A stretch of 64,000 bases of DNA, taken from the NCBI RefSeq assembly GCF_049674955.1, contig NZ_CP187232.1, positions 9,176,001 to 9,240,000 on the forward strand. The letters are read 5' to 3'. Shown here piece by piece: positions 60,728-64,000 of the stretch. Under the pieces are notes generated by a model that made no database searches, was not told the DNA's origin, and saw nothing but the letters and a program-made list of their open reading frames with translations. Source of the DNA: Sphaerisporangium viridialbum (GTDB taxonomy: Bacteria > Actinomycetota > Actinomycetes > Streptosporangiales > Streptosporangiaceae). The position numbers and the translations under genes were made by a program. Within the stretch, counting starts at the first letter, position 1. Every line of letters starts with the position of its first letter.

Positions 60728-62188
60728 TCAGTAAGCACCCGAGCCGCGTGCCACGGCGGACCAGGTCTTCCACAGGATCTGAAGATCCAGCATGAGAGAC
60801 CAGTTCTCGACATAACGCAGGTCCAACCGTACCGATTCCTCCCAGGAAAGATCGGATCTGCCGTTCACCTGCCACAGACCCGTCATCCCCGGACGAACGA
60901 CCAGTCGCCGCCGGACGTCGTCACCGTACCCGGCGACCTCCTCGGGAAGCGGAGGCCGGGGCCCGACCAGCGACATGTGGCCGAGCAGGACGTTGAGGAG
61001 CTGCGGCAGCTCGTCGAGGGAGTGGCGCCGCAGCCAGCCGCCGAGCGGGGTGACACGCGGATCGCCCCTGATCTTGAACAGCAGGCCGTCGCCGTCACTG
61101 ACGAGGTGGATCTTGTGGCGCTCGGCGTCGCGGCTCATCGTACGAAGCTTCAGGATGGTGAACTCCACGCCGTCCCTGCCGACGCGGGTCTGCCGGAACA
61201 GCGCCGGCCCGGGGCTCGTGGCCCGCACGGCCAGCGCCAGCGCGGTGAGGACGGGCGCGAGGACGGCGATCGCCACGGCCGCGACCGTGCGGTCGAAGAG
61301 GTTCTTGAGCAGCTGGCGGACCCCGGACAGCTCAGGGTGCTCGACGTGCAGCAGCGGCAGCCCCGCCACCGGCCTGATCGTCGTGCGCGGCCCTGCGACC
61401 TCCATGAGCGCCGGGGCGACGACGAGGTCGGTGCGGGTCTTCTCCAGCCGCCAGGCGAGGCGGCGCAGGGCGGTGCCGTCGAGCTCGGGACAGGCGAGCA
61501 CGGCCACGGTGTCGGCCGCGGCCTGGCAGACCACCAGGGGGATGTCGGAGAAGTCGCCCAGCGCGGGGACGCCCTCGACGTCCGCCATGAAGTCCTCGCG
61601 CGGCAGGCAGGCTCCCACGATCTCCATGCCGTGGTACGGCTCGCGCCGGAACAGGCGGACGAGGTCGGCGACGGACGCCCGGTGGCCCACCGCCACCACG
61701 CGGCGCATGCACAGCCCCCTGGCCCGCATCACGTGAAGCCTCCAGCGCAGGCCGTACCGGCAGGAAAGGGTGAGCACCGTCATCAGCGGGAGGGCGAGCA
61801 CGACGTACCCTCGGGCGAGGTCGGTCTTGGTGACATAGGCCGTGATCGCCACTCCGGCGGTGAGGAAGAACCCGCACTGGGTGATGCGCCGGAACTCCTC
61901 GGACCCGACCCCGATCAGCCGCGCCTCGTACGCCCGGTTGAGCCCCACCATGGCGACCCACAGCACCGGCAGGACCAGGCTGAGCAGGAGATAGGGCGTG
62001 ACGTACGGGGTGACCTCACCGAAGCGCACGACCACGGCGGCGGCCCCGGCGAGGAGACCGCACGCGAGATCGGCGGCCATGGCCTGGAGGCGGTGGCGCC
62101 GCGCCCACCCGGGCAGGGACGGGCGACCGGGTAAGGCGGCATTCGACGCCTTCCGGACGGTGACCGCCGACCTCTCGCCGTCCACCAC
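60728..62188 (-). CDS. Polyprenyl-phosphate sugar-1-phosphate transferase (initiating enzyme)
   Basis: The 486-residue protein has four N-terminal membrane helices (about 37-150), a CoA-binding-like middle and a C-terminal bacterial sugar transferase domain (LFDRTVAAVAIAVLAPVLTALALAVRATSPGPALFRQTRVGRDGVEFTILKLRTM, then DELPQLLNVLLGHMSLVGPRPPLPEEV and PGMTGLWQVNGRSDLSWEE). Enzymes of this type put the first sugar phosphate on undecaprenyl phosphate. GTG 62188 or 62185 follows GGGGAGG. It lies 43 nt upstream of cysQ on the same strand, so initiation and PAP clearance may be one transcription unit. Confidence 0.88.
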   Translation of the reverse strand: MVDGERSAVTVRKASNAALPGRPSLPGWARRHRLQAMAADLACGLLAGAAAVVVRFGEVTPYVTPYLLLSLVLPVLWVAMVGLNRAYEARLIGVGSEEFRRITQCGFFLTAGVAITAYVTKTDLARGYVVLALPLMTVLTLSCRYGLRWRLHVMRARGLCMRRVVAVGHRASVADLVRLFRREPYHGMEIVGACLPREDFMADVEGVPALGDFSDIPLVVCQAAADTVAVLACPELDGTALRRLAWRLEKTRTDLVVAPALMEVAGPRTTIRPVAGLPLLHVEHPELSGVRQLLKNLFDRTVAAVAIAVLAPVLTALALAVRATSPGPALFRQTRVGRDGVEFTILKLRTMSRDAERHKIHLVSDGDGLLFKIRGDPRVTPLGGWLRRHSLDELPQLLNVLLGHMSLVGPRPPLPEEVAGYGDDVRRRLVVRPGMTGLWQVNGRSDLSWEESVRLDLRYVENWSLMLDLQILWKTWSAVARGSGAY

Positions 62189-62286
62189 GCATCCTCCCCG
62201 TAACCGATCGGGCACCGTCCGTGAGGGATGCTAGCGGCAACATGAGAGAATCTTGGGGAAATCCAGAAACTCCGCGGAGCGCTCGC

Positions 62287-62883
62287 CTAGCGCGGCGGCT
62301 TGACCGGCTTCAGGTCGGAGGGGTGGAAGGTGTTCTGCGTGGCCTCCAGGCCCGAGACGATCAGCGACTCGGCCACGTCCGCGGCGCGGTCGACCAGCAG
62401 TGGCAACTCCTTGCGCTCGGCCGTGGCGAAGTCCCGCAGCACGAAGTCGGCCGCGTCCATGCGGCCGGGCGGGCGGCCGACGCCGAAGCGCACCCGCAGG
62501 TAGTCCTTGGTGGCCAGCGACTTGCTGATCGACCGCAGGCCGTTGTGCCCGTTGTCGCCCCCGCCGAGCTTGGCGCGCAGCGCTCCGTACGGGATGTCCA
62601 GCTCGTCGTGGATCACGATGACGTTCGCCGGGGCGACCTTGTAGAAGTCGGCCAGGGCCTTGACGGGCCCACCGGAGAGGTTCATGTACGACCGGGGCTT
62701 GGCCAGCACGGCGGGAGCGCCCGCGAGGCGCCCTTCGAGGACCTCCGCGTGGGCCTTGTGCGCCTTGAACCGGCCGCCCACCCGGGCGGCGAGCTCGTCC
62801 AGCACCATGAACCCGGCGTTGTGCCGGTTACCGGCGTACTCAGGCCCGGGGTTGCCCAGCCCGACGATCAACCAGCGGTCCAC
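62287..62883 (-). CDS. pth: Peptidyl-tRNA hydrolase
   Basis: This 198-residue enzyme is full length. The active-site blocks are WLIVGLGNPGPEYAGNRHNAGFMVLDELA with catalytic His, KPRSYMNLSGGPVKALADF, VIVIHDELDIPYG and GHNGLRSISKSLATKDYLRVRFGVGRPPG. It releases tRNA from peptidyl-tRNAs that drop off the ribosome. The start is GTG 62883. The order pth-rplY-prs (read leftward from prs) is conserved in actinobacteria. Confidence 0.95.
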   Translation of the reverse strand: MDRWLIVGLGNPGPEYAGNRHNAGFMVLDELAARVGGRFKAHKAHAEVLEGRLAGAPAVLAKPRSYMNLSGGPVKALADFYKVAPANVIVIHDELDIPYGALRAKLGGGDNGHNGLRSISKSLATKDYLRVRFGVGRPPGRMDAADFVLRDFATAERKELPLLVDRAADVAESLIVSGLEATQNTFHPSDLKPVKPPR

Positions 62884-63013
62884 GACAGACCTCTCCGTTC
62901 CACTTCAGCGCCTGGCCTTCGAGCGCCCTTCATACCGAACCCCTTGATACCGAACAGGGCAGCCCGGTGACCGGTGACCGGCCTCCTGGCTGCCCTGCCG
63001 AGGATACGGGAGA

Positions 63014-63613
63014 CTACTCGGCCGACGCGGCGGACTCGGCCGCCTCGCCCTCCGCGGCCTCGCCGGCCCCGGCGGTGGTCGGGACGTTGATGACCTGCAG
63101 GACGACCGTCTCGGGCTCGGCGATCAGGGAGGTGCCCTTGGGGAGCTTCAGGTCGCCGGCGGTCACGACGGCGCCGATCTCCAGGCCCTCGATGTCGACC
63201 TCGACACCGGTGGGGATGTGGGTGGCCTCCGACTCGACGGAGATGGTGATGAGCTGCTGGTCGAGCAGGCCGCCCGGGGCGATGTCACCGGTCGTGGTGA
63301 CCGGGATGTCGACGGTGACCTTCTCGCCGCTCTTCACGAGGAGCAGGTCGACGTGCTCGTAGAACCCCCTGATGGGGTCGCGCTGGACGCCCTTGGGCAG
63401 CGCCAGCTCGTTGACGCCCTCGCCTTCGAGGCGGATCAGCACGTTCGGCGTGCGCAGAGCGAGCAGCAGCTCGTGGCCCGGCAGGGTCAGGTGCTTGGGG
63501 TCGATGCCGTGGCCGTACAGGACGGCGGGGACCTTGCTCTCGCGGCGGATCTTGCGCGCGGCGCCCTTGCCGAACTCGGTGCGGGTCTCGGCGGCGATGC
63601 GTACCTCGGACAC
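63014..63613 (-). CDS. rplY: 50S ribosomal protein L25/general stress protein Ctc
   Basis: The 199-residue protein joins an L25 N-terminal domain (VRIAAETRTEFGKGAARKIRRESKVPAVLYGHG, about 4-95) to a CTC-type beta domain (about 95-180) and an acidic, alanine-rich tail. It binds 5S rRNA in the large subunit. GTG 63613 has AGGAG 8 nt upstream. An in-frame longer reading from 63661 lacks a ribosome binding site. Confidence 0.92.
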   Translation of the reverse strand: MSEVRIAAETRTEFGKGAARKIRRESKVPAVLYGHGIDPKHLTLPGHELLLALRTPNVLIRLEGEGVNELALPKGVQRDPIRGFYEHVDLLLVKSGEKVTVDIPVTTTGDIAPGGLLDQQLITISVESEATHIPTGVEVDIEGLEIGAVVTAGDLKLPKGTSLIAEPETVVLQVINVPTTAGAGEAAEGEAAESAASAE

Positions 63614-63801
63614 GGCGTGTCTCCTAGGGAATCTCAGTGAATGGAAGGCGCTCACCCTCACCCGCCCTAGCGGAAGGCGTTACGAGCGCGAACAACCCTC
63701 AAAGACTACCCGCCCGCCGGGTACGGCCGGTCCATCAACGGAGGCGTTGCACGACGCGGACCATGCCTCGTACTTGGCTGAAGGCCCGCGCGGAAAGCCG
63801 G

Positions 63802-63832
63802 ACGGCCCCCGACCGGAGTGGTCAGAGGCCGT
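63802..63832 (-). terminator. Hairpin after prs
   Basis: Stem ACGGCC/GGCCGT with inner GACC/GGTC lies 15 nt beyond the prs stop in the reading direction. A short T-poor tail makes this a moderate call. Confidence 0.5.
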
Positions 63833-63847
63833 TCTTGGGCGGTGAGG

Positions 63848-64000
63848 TCAGCTGTCGCCTTCGAAGAGGCTGGTCACGGAGCCGTCGTTGAAGACCTCGC
63901 TGATGGCGCGGGCGATCAGCGGGGCGATCGACAGGACGGTCAGCTTGTCGAACCGCTTCTCCTCGTGGATGGGCAGCGTGTTGGTCACGACCACCTCGGA
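63848..64000 (-). CDS. prs: Ribose-phosphate pyrophosphokinase, C-terminal end
   Basis: Only the last 50 codons and the stop are inside the window; the gene continues past base 64000. The visible part (SEVVVTNTLPIHEEKRFDKLTVLSIAPLIARAISEVFNDGSVTSLFEGDS) matches the C-terminus of PRPP synthetase, including the VTNTLP phosphate-binding loop region. The product makes PRPP for nucleotide, histidine and tryptophan synthesis. Confidence 0.9.
   Translation of the reverse strand, partial: SEVVVTNTLPIHEEKRFDKLTVLSIAPLIARAISEVFNDGSVTSLFEGDS

Overview
The window is GC-rich actinomycete chromosome. GTG starts, ATGA-type gene overlaps, leaderless promoters (a TANNNT box 6-8 nt before the start codon), F420-type oxidoreductases and the block mfd-surA-mazG-eno-ftsB-DUF501-ppx all fit Streptosporangiales or a close relative. 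The genus is my inference; no rRNA is present. I see no insertion sequence, prophage, integrase or CRISPR array.

Layout. 1-2.7 kb: a truncated gene, an ECF sigma factor with its membrane partner, and a FIST sensor protein. 2.9-6.5 kb: a leaderless pair of AAA+ (MoxR/ChlI-like) ATPase and VWA protein. 6.6-17.5 kb: small membrane proteins, the two transsulfuration enzymes (cystathionine gamma-synthase-type and cystathionine beta-synthase), a reduced MMPL-like protein, an orphan histidine kinase, an SGNH hydrolase, a lipoprotein propeller and a thiolase. 17.7-22.7 kb: a BI-1 protein, an LLM oxidoreductase, an XRE regulator, an odd tRNA, and ndh behind a Rex-type operator. 22.9-33.1 kb: udgB, then the housekeeping block read leftward from mfd to ppx.

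34.5-52.5 kb is the main accessory region. It holds a second ECF sigma operon, an APS kinase joined to a degenerate ATP-sulfurylase-like domain, a GH26-like glycosidase, and a six-gene operon in which every junction is a 4-nt overlap: Wzz-like, Wzy/O-antigen-ligase-like, kinase-fold protein, sulfotransferase, Wzx-like flippase, sulfotransferase. A leftward operon follows with a third sulfotransferase, a GT2 and a WecG/TagA-type transferase. Next comes an ECF sigma/LCP operon. At 57.6-62.2 kb lie cysQ-cysD-cysN and a polyprenyl-phosphate sugar transferase. Together these could make PAPS, assemble and export a polysaccharide, sulfate it, clear the PAP by-product and attach the polymer to the wall. 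My main hypothesis is therefore a sulfated surface-glycan locus. 52.7-55.6 kb holds a small-protein/DUF4132 pair. 62.3-64 kb is the conserved pth-rplY-prs end.

The window is unusually rich in short tandem repeats. Some are in frame inside proteins (ppx, DUF501, flippase, kinase-fold protein). Others duplicate the last codons and stop of a gene (udgB, cystathionine beta-synthase, MMPL-like gene, a truncated gene). A roughly 47-bp dispersed repeat has several copies. Other points to check are a class-I-shaped tRNA with a UAA anticodon whose promoter predicts transcription from its first base, and a secreted protein gene interrupted by one in-frame TAA.
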